Part shown: piece by piece, positions 1-8,173 of the stretch
Layout: every line of letters begins with the position of its first letter
How positions within the stretch are numbered: the stretch's first letter is position 1
NCBI GenBank assembly: GCA_964429655.1
Contig: CAYSCZ010000037.1
Coordinates: 1-31,636 of the forward strand
From: CAYSCZ01 sp964429655
GTDB lineage: Bacteria > Bacteroidota > Bacteroidia > Cytophagales > Cyclobacteriaceae
DNA: 31,636 nucleotides
Reading direction: 5' to 3'
Program-made: the position numbers and the translations under genes
Notes under the pieces: model-generated
Databases searched by the model: none
Told to the model about the DNA's origin: nothing
The model's input: the letters and a program-made list of their open reading frames with translations, nothing else

Positions 1-134
1 TATTCGCCCATTCAGTTTTTTTAGTGAACCTAATAAATTATTGATGATTGGCTGGCTCAGAAGAACGTAACACCCAGCTTGCCTTGGCGTGTAACACGGG
101 TGACGAAACATTCCCCAGAAAATATATTTATCTC
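1..134. other. Left-edge non-coding stretch
   Basis: No gene is recognisable here. The stretch lies downstream of the minus-strand transposase remnant and contains two GTAACAC words near 68 and 93. Similar GTGTTAC words lie beyond the 3' end of the other transposase remnant near 10440-10458. They may belong to flanks of the same element family, but this is only a resemblance. Confidence 0.3.
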
Positions 135-462
135 CTAATTTATTTGAGACCGGATGGTAATTACCAGATCAACGCTGACGTCTGCCAAGTCGGCAATTTC
201 TTCAATGGTTAGTTTTTTCTTTGTTAAAGCTTTTTTTATTATGATTATTTTCTCCCTCTCAATACCTTTTTCAATCCCTTGTTGAATTCCCTTTTCAACT
301 CCTTTTTTAATTCCTCTTTCAATTCCCCTTTCAATTCCTTTATTGTACAGGTAATCGGTTTCTATGTCATATGTGATGGGCATGGCTGCTATTTGTTTTT
401 CTGTTTGTCCCTCTAATTTACGAATACGACTTAATGTTACCAACTGTTGAAGACTCCGCTTA
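135..462 (-). pseudogene. Rpn/PD-(D/E)XK nuclease-family transposase, C-terminal fragment
   Basis: Only the C-terminal third of a recombination-promoting nuclease (Rpn)/putative transposase is present. The open frame reads from a TTG at 443 for 102 residues, but the same frame stays open upstream (codons for FKRSLQQL) to about 462, where the 169-bp repeat begins. Full-length members are roughly 280-330 residues with an N-terminal nuclease domain, which is missing. What remains is a linker, then a tetrapeptide-periodic tract (GIERGIERGIKKGVEKG and so on, residues about 36-62), then a small C-terminal helical segment (LTIEEIADLADVSVDLVITI) like the one that ends these proteins. The repetitive tract is typical of the family and prone to length change. 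It is almost certainly not a functional nuclease. It could still be translated from the TTG, but nothing in the sequence argues for that. Confidence 0.7.
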
Positions 463-631
463 AACCCAGAATTGTCATTAGACTTTCTATTACATGGTTA
501 AATCACTTCAAATCAGACACTTAACATGTTATTGGCTCGTCACCATAGCGATGCTATGCCTCCTCGACCTAAGTGACTGATTTTTTGGGCTTTAACCCTT
601 CATGACAAAATTCCAATGACAAATCTGGGTT
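463..631. repeat. 169-bp MITE-like inverted-repeat element, copy 1
   Basis: The element is bounded by imperfect 17-bp terminal inverted repeats (left AACCCAGAATTGTCATT, right AATGACAAATCTGGGTT, one mismatch). Inside are a second nested inverted pair (AAATCAG near 510 and CTGATTT near 578) and a central perfect hairpin CATAGC-GAT-GCTATG at 544-558. The whole element could fold into one long imperfect hairpin as RNA. A second copy of identical length lies at 4749-4917, in the same orientation, with only three differences seen by eye. It has no coding capacity. It directly abuts the truncated end of the transposase remnant. No convincing target-site duplication is visible. Confidence 0.8.
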
Positions 632-710
632 AAGGATAAAGAATAGTTATCCACACAAAACCTGTAAAAGTATTTCATGAGAATCCATATCATCTACTTG
701 AAGGGTATCT

Positions 711-738
711 GGCCTTTCAGCCAGGGCTGATAATGGCC
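711..738. other. Inverted repeat upstream of ppgK
   Basis: A perfect TCAGCC-AG-GGCTGA palindrome (717-730) sits between outer GGCC words at 711-714 and 735-738. It lies about 57 bases before the chosen ppgK start. There is no T-tract, so it does not look like a terminator; it could be an operator or a leader hairpin. Apart from this and the 169-bp repeat, nothing else is recognised between 444 and 794. Confidence 0.3.
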
Positions 739-794
739 ATGCTGGTTAATTGGACAACAACCCTTACTTTTGCCTATTCATATTAAACAATGAC

Positions 795-1535
795 ATGAAA
801 GTATTAGGTATTGATGTCGGTGGTAGTGGCATAAAAGGAGCGCTTGTTGACACTAAAAAAGGGAAACTACTGACCGATAGGAAACGCATATCAACGCCCC
901 AACCAGCCACGCCTGAATCTGTAATTGGAACCGTATGTGAGCTGGTGAAATTTTTCAAGTGGGAGGGAATAATCGGATGTGGGGTGCCATCAGCGGTAAG
1001 GCACGGCATAGTGAAAACTGCCAGTAATGTTGATGATTCATGGATAGGAGTAGATGCTCCAAAAATAATAACCAGGGAAACAGGATGCCCAACTTATGTG
1101 CTGAATGATGTGGATGCCGCAGGCCTGGCTGAGATGAAGTTTGGGGCAGGTAAAAAAGCCAGAGGTGTAACCATGGTTGTGGCCGCGGGGACAGGCATCG
1201 GCACGGCATTGTTTATTGGTAAGAAGTTGGTTCCCAACACCGAATTGGGTCATGTGAAAATAGACGATATGGTGGGAGAAAATTATGCTGCTAACTCAGT
1301 ACGCGAGGAAAATGACTTGGACTGGGAGGAATGGGCCACGAGGTTTAACAGATACCTGAATCGATTGGAGGCACTATTTTGGCCTGACTTGTTTATCTTA
1401 GGTGGAGGTGTATGTAAAAAATTTGATAGATATGCACATTGCTTTAAATTGGAGGCAAAGGTTGTTCCTGCTGAGAATAGAAACCATGCCGGGATAATTG
1501 GTGCTGCATTATCCGCAAAGAAAAAGCTGAAGTAA
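795..1535 (+). CDS. ppgK: Polyphosphate glucokinase, ROK family
   Basis: This enzyme phosphorylates glucose to glucose-6-phosphate using polyphosphate and often ATP, in the cytoplasm. The protein has 246 residues, the usual PpgK length. The N-terminal phosphate loop is DVGGSGIKG (7-15), the probable catalytic Asp is D105 in LNDVDAAG, a second phosphate motif AGTGIG spans 131-136, the sugar-binding ExGH is E150-H153, and ILGGG (201-205) forms the adenosine-side loop. The zinc-binding cysteine cluster of ROK repressors is absent, as expected for PpgK. ATG 795 was chosen because MKVLGIDVGG matches the family start; an upstream in-frame codon at 750 would add 15 unrelated residues. The gene converges with the S8 protease gene, with a 19-base gap. 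Confidence 0.9.
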   Translation: MKVLGIDVGGSGIKGALVDTKKGKLLTDRKRISTPQPATPESVIGTVCELVKFFKWEGIIGCGVPSAVRHGIVKTASNVDDSWIGVDAPKIITRETGCPTYVLNDVDAAGLAEMKFGAGKKARGVTMVVAAGTGIGTALFIGKKLVPNTELGHVKIDDMVGENYAANSVREENDLDWEEWATRFNRYLNRLEALFWPDLFILGGGVCKKFDRYAHCFKLEAKVVPAENRNHAGIIGAALSAKKKLK

Positions 1536-1554
1536 GAAAAAGGATAGCGATCCA

Positions 1555-2991
1555 TCAGGGGTTTAACCAGAAAACCTCTTTCACTTTCCGACCAACTGTA
1601 ATGGTGCTACTATAAGCCCCGGGCTCGTGTTTGATCTTCAATTTATTCTTAGAGGGCCTCAAAAAATACCTGTTTAAAACGTTGATAGCGTCTCTTTTGT
1701 GATAGACTACCACAATCTCTCCCTCTAACCTGCCTTTGAGCTTAAACTTTTTTTTGGACGTTTTGACCTGCTGTACTTTTGATTTCACATCTTCTCCTTT
1801 TAGTTGACGCAATACTTTTTTGCAATCCGGTATCCCATAGCCCAGATAGTTGTTCCCAAAGGGATAAAGATGTGCCGATTTTACGATGATATCTTTAATT
1901 TCAAAATTTGTTATTGTCGGATCATATTGTTTGATGCAAGCTGCTAATCCGGTGATCACGGGCGCAGAAAAAGATGTACCGGTTGTCGCAAAACATGAGA
2001 TATCAGGTTTCACATAATTAAGTTTATGATATCCAACAGAACTGTAGGGCATTTTATCAGCCACTTTGAGTTTGGTTGCTCCCACTGTCAAAGCATGTTT
2101 GGCATCACCCGGCGCAGACACCACCCTCCAGTTGGACTTTTGTCCATCATTTCCAGCAGCAACTATTACCAGCATGCCATGTTTTTCTGCGGCAATATTT
2201 ACTGCCCTGGTAACAGCGGTATAACTTCCATCCATATGCTTTGGGAGATAATTTTCAGCTTTATTGTCATAACCATCGGTATATCCTAATGAAATATTTA
2301 CAATTTTTACATCTTCTGAGGCCATCCATTCTAATGCAGCAATCAAATAGTCCTCTTCAATTCTTCTTTCACTGATGCCATGATCAGTTCGGGCCAGGTA
2401 ATATTCTGCGCCCATAGCAAATCCATACTGAATATATTTTTCTGGGTGATAACCTCCTATCAGTTCCCACACCTGTTTCCCATGCTCATCATGCAATCTG
2501 GCAGATCCTTCATAAGGTTCAAGGTCAGGTGTGATATAATCTTTGTAGCCCAGCACCTTTTTTTGCCTGAAGAAATGACTCAAAGCCGGATCTTGGTCAG
2601 CGTCTAAAAACCCTCCGTCAATAATTCCAATTTTAACATCTTTACCATTCAGTCCTTCATCTATCAGACATTGCCCATTGATCTGTTCCAATGCGAACCC
2701 CAGGTTACCATAATATTCTGATGAATATCCTTTGTATTGGGTTAAATGGATCTTATCATAGACCCTGACAATATCCTTTACCTGAGGCAGATCACCTATT
2801 GAATCAAGTTGTTCATGGGGAACATGTGCTGAAATAGCGTGCAACCATTTTGAATAAAAAGATTTCTTGATTAATTCGTGTTTGATTTCTATTGGCGTTG
2901 CATCTTTATCAAGATAAATCCAATATTTATCAGCTTTCGCGACGAAAGAAAGGAATGCGTAAAGAAGTATTAACTTTAGAGACTTTCTCAT
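1555..2991 (-). CDS. Secreted S8 family serine peptidase (subtilisin-like)
   Basis: This is a subtilase of 478 residues. A signal peptide (MRKSLKLILLYAFLSFVAKA, 1-20) is followed by a propeptide-like segment (about 22-80). The catalytic domain carries the Asp in GIIDGG (D125), the His in DEHG (H170), the oxyanion Asn in AAGNDG (N281) and the Ser in GTSFSAP (S340). All triad residues are present, so activity is expected. The C-terminal 75 residues are Lys-rich and contain no recognisable type IX secretion sorting domain, so export is probably by Sec to the periplasm or outside. It is divergent from pepP with only 23 bases between start codons, so the two promoters must overlap the opposite reading frames. 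Its substrate is unknown. Confidence 0.88.
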   Translation of the reverse strand: MRKSLKLILLYAFLSFVAKADKYWIYLDKDATPIEIKHELIKKSFYSKWLHAISAHVPHEQLDSIGDLPQVKDIVRVYDKIHLTQYKGYSSEYYGNLGFALEQINGQCLIDEGLNGKDVKIGIIDGGFLDADQDPALSHFFRQKKVLGYKDYITPDLEPYEGSARLHDEHGKQVWELIGGYHPEKYIQYGFAMGAEYYLARTDHGISERRIEEDYLIAALEWMASEDVKIVNISLGYTDGYDNKAENYLPKHMDGSYTAVTRAVNIAAEKHGMLVIVAAGNDGQKSNWRVVSAPGDAKHALTVGATKLKVADKMPYSSVGYHKLNYVKPDISCFATTGTSFSAPVITGLAACIKQYDPTITNFEIKDIIVKSAHLYPFGNNYLGYGIPDCKKVLRQLKGEDVKSKVQQVKTSKKKFKLKGRLEGEIVVVYHKRDAINVLNRYFLRPSKNKLKIKHEPGAYSSTITVGRKVKEVFWLNP

Positions 2992-3014
2992 TATATCAAA
3001 AATAAAAAACCTAT

Positions 3015-4307
3015 ATGAGATACCAGAAATTAAGTAGTCAGCAATTCATAGAAAATAGAATTAAGTTAAAAGAACAATTATTGCCCAGTTCAGTAGCTAT
3101 TTTTAATTCCAACGATATCTTACCTACCAATGCTGACGGAGTCATGCCCTTTAAGCAGAATGCCAATGTGTTTTATTTATCTAACATCGATCAGGAAGAA
3201 ACCATTCTTTTGATTGCCCCCGATTTTCCAGATGAAGAATACAGGGAAGTATTATTTATTCGGGAAACTAACGATGAGATTAAAACCTGGGAAGGCAAAA
3301 AGGTTACTAAAGAAGAAGCTAAAAAAACTTCTGGGATAGAAAATGTACAATGGGTTGCCGAATTTAAAAAGATATTTTATAAAGTCCTGAGTGAAACGGA
3401 AAACATATACCTGGATAAAAATGAACATTTAAGAAATGCCAACCAGGTAAAAACCAGAAATGACCGATTTATTAAATGGTGCATGGAAAATTACCCGCTA
3501 TACAATTACTACAGGGTTAATCCAATAGTTTCTGCATTGAGACTGGTTAAATCTGATGAAGAGGTCGAGACTATAAGAAAAGCCTGCGATATAACAAAAA
3601 CCGGTTACCTCGAAGTATTAGAAACCATGCAGCCTGATGACTACGAGTTTGAGATCGAAGCGAGATATGCTTATCAATTTCTGAAAAACAGATCTAGAGG
3701 CTTTGCATATCAACCAATTGTAGCTGGTGGTAAGAATGCCTGTATACTTCATTATATCCAGAATGAATGTAAGATAAATGATGGTGATCTGGTGCTAATG
3801 GATGTAGGGGCCGAGTATGGGAATTATCATGCCGATATGACACGAACCATCCCTGCCAATGGCAGGTATACTGATCGTCAAAAACAGATATATGCTTCGG
3901 TCCTAAAGGTGAAAGATTTTGCAATGAGTGTTTTAAAACCTGGTAACTCCATAAAAGACTATCACAAAGCCGTTGGTGAAACAATGGAAAAGGAACTTGT
4001 AGATTTGGGCTTATTAACCATGAATGAAATTAAAAACCAGGATAAGGACAAGCCTGCCTATAAGAAATACTATATGCATGGAACTTCACATCATCTTGGA
4101 TTGGACGTTCATGATGTAGGGAGTATTTACGAAAGTTTTAAACCGGGAATGGTTTTAACGGTCGAACCGGGCATATATGTAGGGGATGAAGGCATTGGTA
4201 TTCGTTTGGAAGATGATGTAGTGATCACAGAGGATGGATTAATCAACTTATTGGCCGAAGCGCCAATAAATCCGGATGAAATAGAAGAAATAATGAATGG
4301 CAACTAA
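3015..4307 (+). CDS. pepP: Xaa-Pro aminopeptidase (aminopeptidase P, M24B)
   Basis: The enzyme removes an N-terminal residue preceding proline, using a dinuclear metal centre. The protein has 430 residues: an AMP_N domain (about 1-150, including the conserved IFNSNDILPTNADG segment) and a pita-bread metallopeptidase domain (about 170-425). The five expected metal ligands are visible: D263 and D274 (LMDVGAEYGNYHADMTRT), H359 (HGTSHHLGLDVHD, with catalytic H366), E384 (VEPGIY) and E399 (IRLEDD). The ATG at 3015 gives the standard family start. The 3' end overlaps the GNAT gene by 11 bases, so the two are probably co-transcribed. Confidence 0.92.
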   Translation: MRYQKLSSQQFIENRIKLKEQLLPSSVAIFNSNDILPTNADGVMPFKQNANVFYLSNIDQEETILLIAPDFPDEEYREVLFIRETNDEIKTWEGKKVTKEEAKKTSGIENVQWVAEFKKIFYKVLSETENIYLDKNEHLRNANQVKTRNDRFIKWCMENYPLYNYYRVNPIVSALRLVKSDEEVETIRKACDITKTGYLEVLETMQPDDYEFEIEARYAYQFLKNRSRGFAYQPIVAGGKNACILHYIQNECKINDGDLVLMDVGAEYGNYHADMTRTIPANGRYTDRQKQIYASVLKVKDFAMSVLKPGNSIKDYHKAVGETMEKELVDLGLLTMNEIKNQDKDKPAYKKYYMHGTSHHLGLDVHDVGSIYESFKPGMVLTVEPGIYVGDEGIGIRLEDDVVITEDGLINLLAEAPINPDEIEEIMNGN

Positions 4308-4740
4308 GATTCGATACGGAAGCATCGATGAAGTCGAACAACTGACCATGGATATCCCTGAGTTTGGGGATTCCTATGGCTTCATTGACTACCTGAACCG
4401 TTTAGATGAAAAGGAACACCTGATTCTTGTGGCTGAGCGTGACAACCAGTTGGTAGGTTTTAAGGTCGCCTATGATGAAGATAGGAATGGCCGGGACTTT
4501 TATAGCTGGATCGGTGGTGTGCTGCCAGATCATAGAAGATTGAAGGTTGCAAGCTTACTTTTAAACAAAACGGAGATGTGGTGTCGGCTGAAAGGATATG
4601 AACGAATATATTTTAAAACTTATAACATGCACACTTCTATGATCATTTTTGCGCTAAAGCATGGTTTTTTTCTTTATGACTTTCAACCGGATATAGAAGA
4701 CAGGGCATTTCATAAACTATATATGGAGAAACACCTTTAG
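4297..4740 (+). CDS. GNAT family N-acetyltransferase
   Basis: This small 147-residue protein has the GNAT fold pattern. A central strand (LILVAERDNQLVGFKVAYD, 42-60) leads to the acetyl-CoA pyrophosphate-binding strand-loop-helix (GVLPDHRRLKVASLLL, 74-89) and a C-terminal strand (GFFLYDF). The phosphate loop is R-R-L-K-V-A rather than the canonical Q/RxxGxG/A, so it is somewhat divergent. The acceptor substrate cannot be inferred. It overlaps pepP by 11 bases and is followed after 8 bases by the second 169-bp repeat. Confidence 0.78.
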   Translation: MATKIRYGSIDEVEQLTMDIPEFGDSYGFIDYLNRLDEKEHLILVAERDNQLVGFKVAYDEDRNGRDFYSWIGGVLPDHRRLKVASLLLNKTEMWCRLKGYERIYFKTYNMHTSMIIFALKHGFFLYDFQPDIEDRAFHKLYMEKHL

Positions 4741-4748
4741 TATACTTT

Positions 4749-4917
4749 AACCCAGAATTGTCATTAGACTTTCTATTACATGGTTAAATCACTTCAAATC
4801 AGACCCTTAACATGTTGTTGGCTCGTCACCATAGCGATGCTATGCCTCCTCGACCTAAGTGCCTGATTTTTTGGGCTTTAACCCTTCATGACAAAATTCC
4901 AATGACAAATCTGGGTT
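4749..4917. repeat. 169-bp MITE-like inverted-repeat element, copy 2
   Basis: Same length, boundaries and orientation as the copy at 463-631. The three base differences seen lie in the nested inverted-repeat segments and in a word just upstream of the central hairpin (CATAGC-GAT-GCTATG at 4830-4844). It fills nearly the whole intergenic space between two convergent genes (stops at 4740 and 4929). Transcripts from both sides would therefore end within or read through a long potential hairpin. Confidence 0.8.
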
Positions 4918-4928
4918 TAATCTACATT

Positions 4929-5378
4929 TCAATACTGTTCATTACAGTTTTCCAGGGCTACACGTACTGAATCCGGGCTTATCATACCATAATCATTACC
5001 CCATGCATTGTACACATAATTTAGTATTTCTGTTATTTCCAAGACCGTAAGTTTCTCAATTCCGGGCATGGGCTGATTGTACTCTTCCGAGTTAACCACA
5101 ATCGGTTTTTCTATGCCATATTTACTGATACAAGCTGATCTTCGGACTTCCCGAAGCAAATAATCGGATTTTGCTAAAGGGGGATATAGCTTGCCCAGGC
5201 CTTGCCCATTTTCCTGATGACAATTCTGGCAATGCACTGCGTAAAGCTTTTTCCCTTTGACATAGTATTGCTTAAACCGCATGTTTCTCTGATTCTCTTT
5301 GAAGGTACAGGAATGAACCAGACACATAAGGAATATACCTGCAAAGATAAAGACCTTAGGAACTTTGTTTTTTATCAT
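4929..5378 (-). CDS. Cytochrome c class I lipoprotein
   Basis: A mono-haem c-type cytochrome of 149 residues. A lipobox-like signal ends at C24 (CLVHSC), so it is probably anchored to a membrane facing the periplasm. The haem-binding motif is CQNCH (50-54), and the likely distal haem ligand is M104 in NQPMPG. It overlaps the upstream SCO gene by 23 bases and is the last gene of the MOSC-hemJ-sco-cyt c run. The company of SCO suggests a role with cytochrome oxidase, either as electron donor or in copper-site maturation, but no direct partner is encoded here. Confidence 0.88.
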   Translation of the reverse strand: MIKNKVPKVFIFAGIFLMCLVHSCTFKENQRNMRFKQYYVKGKKLYAVHCQNCHQENGQGLGKLYPPLAKSDYLLREVRRSACISKYGIEKPIVVNSEEYNQPMPGIEKLTVLEITEILNYVYNAWGNDYGMISPDSVRVALENCNEQY

Positions 5379-6015
5379 ATGCTTTCAACAGTCTTTTGAT
5401 GTCCTTAATGAGGATATCAATGCTATTCTTCTGGGTGCCGTCATATATGCCTCTGATTCTTCTTTTTTTATCAACAAGTATAAAAGCCCCGCTGTGGATA
5501 AAACCACCGGGCTGATCAGGATCTTCGTTCGCCACCACCATGTAGCTTTCTTCACCGATATCATATATTTCATCTTTGTCGCCTGTTAGAAACTGCCATT
5601 GTTTTGTATCAACACCCAGGTTTTGAGCGAATTGTTTTAATAATGCCACAGTATCATGCTCAGGATCGATGGTATGTGATAGGATTGCAACCTCTTCATT
5701 TCCTTTATAAACTTCGTATACCCGGAGCATTTCTTTTTTCATTATGGGACAAATCGTAGGGCAGGTAGTAAAAAAGAAATCAGCGACATAGATTTTACCT
5801 TTTAAATCTTCATTGGTAACTACAGCGCTATCTTGATTTACAAAACTAAAGTCAGCTATGGTGTGTGGCACTGTATCTTTCACCATTTTTCCATCCACAA
5901 TTTTTTCTACTACCTTTTCCCTTCCCAGGACAGGCAACTCAAAATGAGATTCAACATCCACGCATGCTGTGAAGCCAAATATCAGAAAAATGTTGATTAT
6001 TATATATTTTTTCAT
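5356..6015 (-). CDS. SCO1/SenC family copper chaperone lipoprotein
   Basis: SCO proteins bind copper through CxxxC plus a distal His and help assemble the CuA site of cytochrome c oxidase. All three ligands are present: C85 and C89 in FTTCPTICP and H174 in GGFIHSGAF. The N-terminus has a lipobox (FGFTAC, C18), so the protein is a periplasm-facing lipoprotein with a thioredoxin fold from about residue 52. Its 219 residues are normal for the family. It overlaps hemJ upstream by 4 bases and the cytochrome c gene downstream by 23 bases, indicating one coupled transcript. Confidence 0.92.
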   Translation of the reverse strand: MKKYIIINIFLIFGFTACVDVESHFELPVLGREKVVEKIVDGKMVKDTVPHTIADFSFVNQDSAVVTNEDLKGKIYVADFFFTTCPTICPIMKKEMLRVYEVYKGNEEVAILSHTIDPEHDTVALLKQFAQNLGVDTKQWQFLTGDKDEIYDIGEESYMVVANEDPDQPGGFIHSGAFILVDKKRRIRGIYDGTQKNSIDILIKDIKRLLKAYDKKQSS

Positions 6016-6557
6016 ATAACCTTCCTTTTGTTTTCTCTTATCCTCTTAATCAATTTTACGATCATCATTAAAAATACGGAAAATATAAAAATACCCAGTA
6101 GCCCCCATATCCAACTGAACGTGTTTTTTAGCACTACAATAAAAACAATGGATACCAGGAAGATTGTTGCCACCTCGTTCCAAATTCTTAATTGAATGCC
6201 AGTGTATTTATAAATACCTTTTTTCATGTTACCGTAAGCCATGCCACACATAAAATGGTACAAATATAGCCCCAGGATGAACCCAAATTTTAGTAACATC
6301 CATGGTTGGGTCCAATAATTTTGAATGATAACCAACCAAATACCAAATACCAGGGTAAGAATAGCGGAAGGCCAGGTGATACCATACCATAGTGGCCTTT
6401 GGATTCTTTTGTATTCTTTGGTCAGGATAGATTTTTCGGGTTCTTCTTTCTTTTGTGCCTCCGTATCATAAACCAGCAACCTTACCATGTAAAACAGGCC
6501 GGCAAACCAGGTGACCACAAAAATTATATGCAAAGATTTTATGACAAGATATTCCAT
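6012..6557 (-). CDS. hemJ: HemJ/CopD-like membrane protein (probable protoporphyrinogen oxidase)
   Basis: A 181-residue integral membrane protein with about five hydrophobic segments (roughly 5-30, 57-78, 86-106, 127-145 and 147-168). The first helix, with H10 and WFAGLFYMVRLLVY, and the K90/H101 helix match the HemJ (formerly UPF0093) family, which oxidises protoporphyrinogen IX in haem synthesis. The broader CopD superfamily is related, so a copper-linked role cannot be excluded. Placement with SCO and cytochrome c fits haem/oxidase assembly. It starts 4 bases after the MOSC gene and overlaps sco by 4 bases. Confidence 0.8.
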   Translation of the reverse strand: MEYLVIKSLHIIFVVTWFAGLFYMVRLLVYDTEAQKKEEPEKSILTKEYKRIQRPLWYGITWPSAILTLVFGIWLVIIQNYWTQPWMLLKFGFILGLYLYHFMCGMAYGNMKKGIYKYTGIQLRIWNEVATIFLVSIVFIVVLKNTFSWIWGLLGIFIFSVFLMMIVKLIKRIRENKRKVI

Positions 6558-6561
6558 TGAC

Positions 6562-7362
6562 CTATGGTTTTATTATTTCAATTTCATCACCACAATTTAT
6601 CTCACGCCCACCTTCTAAAATACAATTCATACCAAAATTGATTTCATTATGATGTCTGCGATAGCTGTTCAATGTTTTTAAAGGTTCTTTTCCAAATGTC
6701 CCTTTTATGAGGTCAACGGTTGGCACCTGACATCGGCTGCATTTCTTCACTGCTCGGAATAAGGCATTACCAATTCTAAAATGGTTCCACTCATCTTCAT
6801 CATGGGCTAAACCACCCTCAAAAACCAGATTGGGCCTAAACCTTAACATCTCTACCGGCTCTTCCAGCTTACCATTTAGTTTGATCAGCGCACTTTCACC
6901 GATAATAAGATAAGGATAGCCATCAGATAGGTTCACCGGTACATTTGCCTCAACATAATTTTTATCCACAAGTCGGGTTGAATCCTCGGGAAGATAGACT
7001 AGCGTACATTCTTTGTTTAAATGCTTTCGAAACCAATTGCTGATCTCAAAAGATGCTGCTAAGGTCTGAACTTTATCGTTCCAGATTTTGACTTCAAGCC
7101 CGGCTCCATTTTTAATAGATAAAGGTATCTTCACTTCATCTCCATCAAAAGTTACTTTTAAATTATCCTCATCGATAAAGCACCTGAAAAGGGTCAATGT
7201 TGGTAATTCACGTTGGGAAATAAATTTTTTATTTTTATCCACCAACATGAATCTCCTGTCGTATAATAAACCACTTTCGGTTAGTCCCGAAGCGGTCAAA
7301 TGAACAGCTCCCAAACTTTTTATTGGGTAAATAAAAATTTGAGATAACGTATATTTGGACAT
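6562..7362 (-). CDS. MOSC domain protein (mARC/YcbX-like)
   Basis: The 266-residue protein has an N-terminal MOSC beta-barrel (about 4-115, beginning IFIYPIKSLGAV) and a C-terminal MOSC domain (about 125-265). The characteristic cysteine motif is KKCSRCQVPTVD, with C208 and C211; a Cys here is the expected molybdenum ligand. Homologues are molybdenum-cofactor enzymes that reduce N-hydroxylated compounds. No fused ferredoxin domain is present, so an outside reductase is needed. It heads the minus-strand cluster and is divergent from the Crp/Fnr gene, with 67 bases between starts. Confidence 0.87.
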   Translation of the reverse strand: MSKYTLSQIFIYPIKSLGAVHLTASGLTESGLLYDRRFMLVDKNKKFISQRELPTLTLFRCFIDEDNLKVTFDGDEVKIPLSIKNGAGLEVKIWNDKVQTLAASFEISNWFRKHLNKECTLVYLPEDSTRLVDKNYVEANVPVNLSDGYPYLIIGESALIKLNGKLEEPVEMLRFRPNLVFEGGLAHDEDEWNHFRIGNALFRAVKKCSRCQVPTVDLIKGTFGKEPLKTLNSYRRHHNEINFGMNCILEGGREINCGDEIEIIKP

Positions 7363-7429
7363 AAGCTGAAAAATTGATTTTATAAATTAGTACATTTAAA
7401 CAAATTATTATAAAAATTATCGTACAGCT

Positions 7430-8107
7430 ATGAATGACAAGTCCAACTTGTGGTATTTTGAAGATGTATATTTATATGATTTACTATGTCCTCATAAGTC
7501 ACCCAGTATGAGGGATAGACATGACCGTAAGTATGGGAAAGATCAATTCATTTATTTCCCTAATGATTTATCCAAGCATATTTATATGGTTGCTGAGGGC
7601 CGGGTGAAAATTGGCTCATTTACTGATGATCAGAAAGAAATTATCAATGCGATACTTACAAAAGGCGAGCTTTTTGGTGAGATGGCACTTGCAGGGGAAA
7701 ACAAACGGACTGACTTTGCCCAGGCCATGGATGAAAATACTACCGTTTGCCCCATGACCATCAATGACCTGAAAGAGCTAATGAAGGATAATGAAACCCT
7801 TAGCCTAAAAATCCTGAAACTGATGGGTAGCCGTATCAAAAAAGTAGAGAGACGCATTGAAGGCCTGGTTTTTAAGGATGCCAGAAGCAGAATTATTGAT
7901 TTTCTTAAAGAAATGGGCATGGAAAAAGGGCAGAAAGTAGGCTTTGAAACTATGATAAAAAGTCACTATACCCACAAAGACATCGCCAGCTTAACGGGGA
8001 CATCACGGCAAACCGTTACCACTATTTTGAATGACCTTAAAGAGAAAAACCTAATAAACTTCGATAGACGCAGGATATTGATCAGGGATATGGAGCGATT
8101 ATCATAA
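7430..8107 (+). CDS. Crp/Fnr family transcriptional regulator
   Basis: The 225-residue protein has an N-terminal cyclic-nucleotide-binding-type barrel (about 27-125, with the GELFGEMALAGENKR cassette at 79-93), a long dimerisation helix (about 125-145) and a C-terminal winged helix-turn-helix (about 150-222; recognition region HKDIASLTGTSRQTVTTIL, 182-200). The four-cysteine Fe-S ligand set of classical Fnr is not evident. The effector is unknown. Being divergent from the MOSC/hemJ/sco cluster with a short shared upstream region makes that cluster a plausible target, by inference only. Confidence 0.88.
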   Translation: MNDKSNLWYFEDVYLYDLLCPHKSPSMRDRHDRKYGKDQFIYFPNDLSKHIYMVAEGRVKIGSFTDDQKEIINAILTKGELFGEMALAGENKRTDFAQAMDENTTVCPMTINDLKELMKDNETLSLKILKLMGSRIKKVERRIEGLVFKDARSRIIDFLKEMGMEKGQKVGFETMIKSHYTHKDIASLTGTSRQTVTTILNDLKEKNLINFDRRRILIRDMERLS

Positions 8108-8173
8108 TTTAAGAAATATTATTTAACCAAATATTTCACTATTCAATCTACGCCAAATATAAGATATATTTAG

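Noticed and set aside
1536..1554. Terminator between ppgK and the S8 protease gene
   Set aside because: GGAT-AGCG-ATCC is only a 4-bp stem without a T-tract.
632..4748. A composite transposon carrying ppgK to the GNAT gene between the two repeats
   Set aside because: The repeats lack a transposase, there is no outer target duplication, and the enclosed genes have normal base composition and housekeeping roles.
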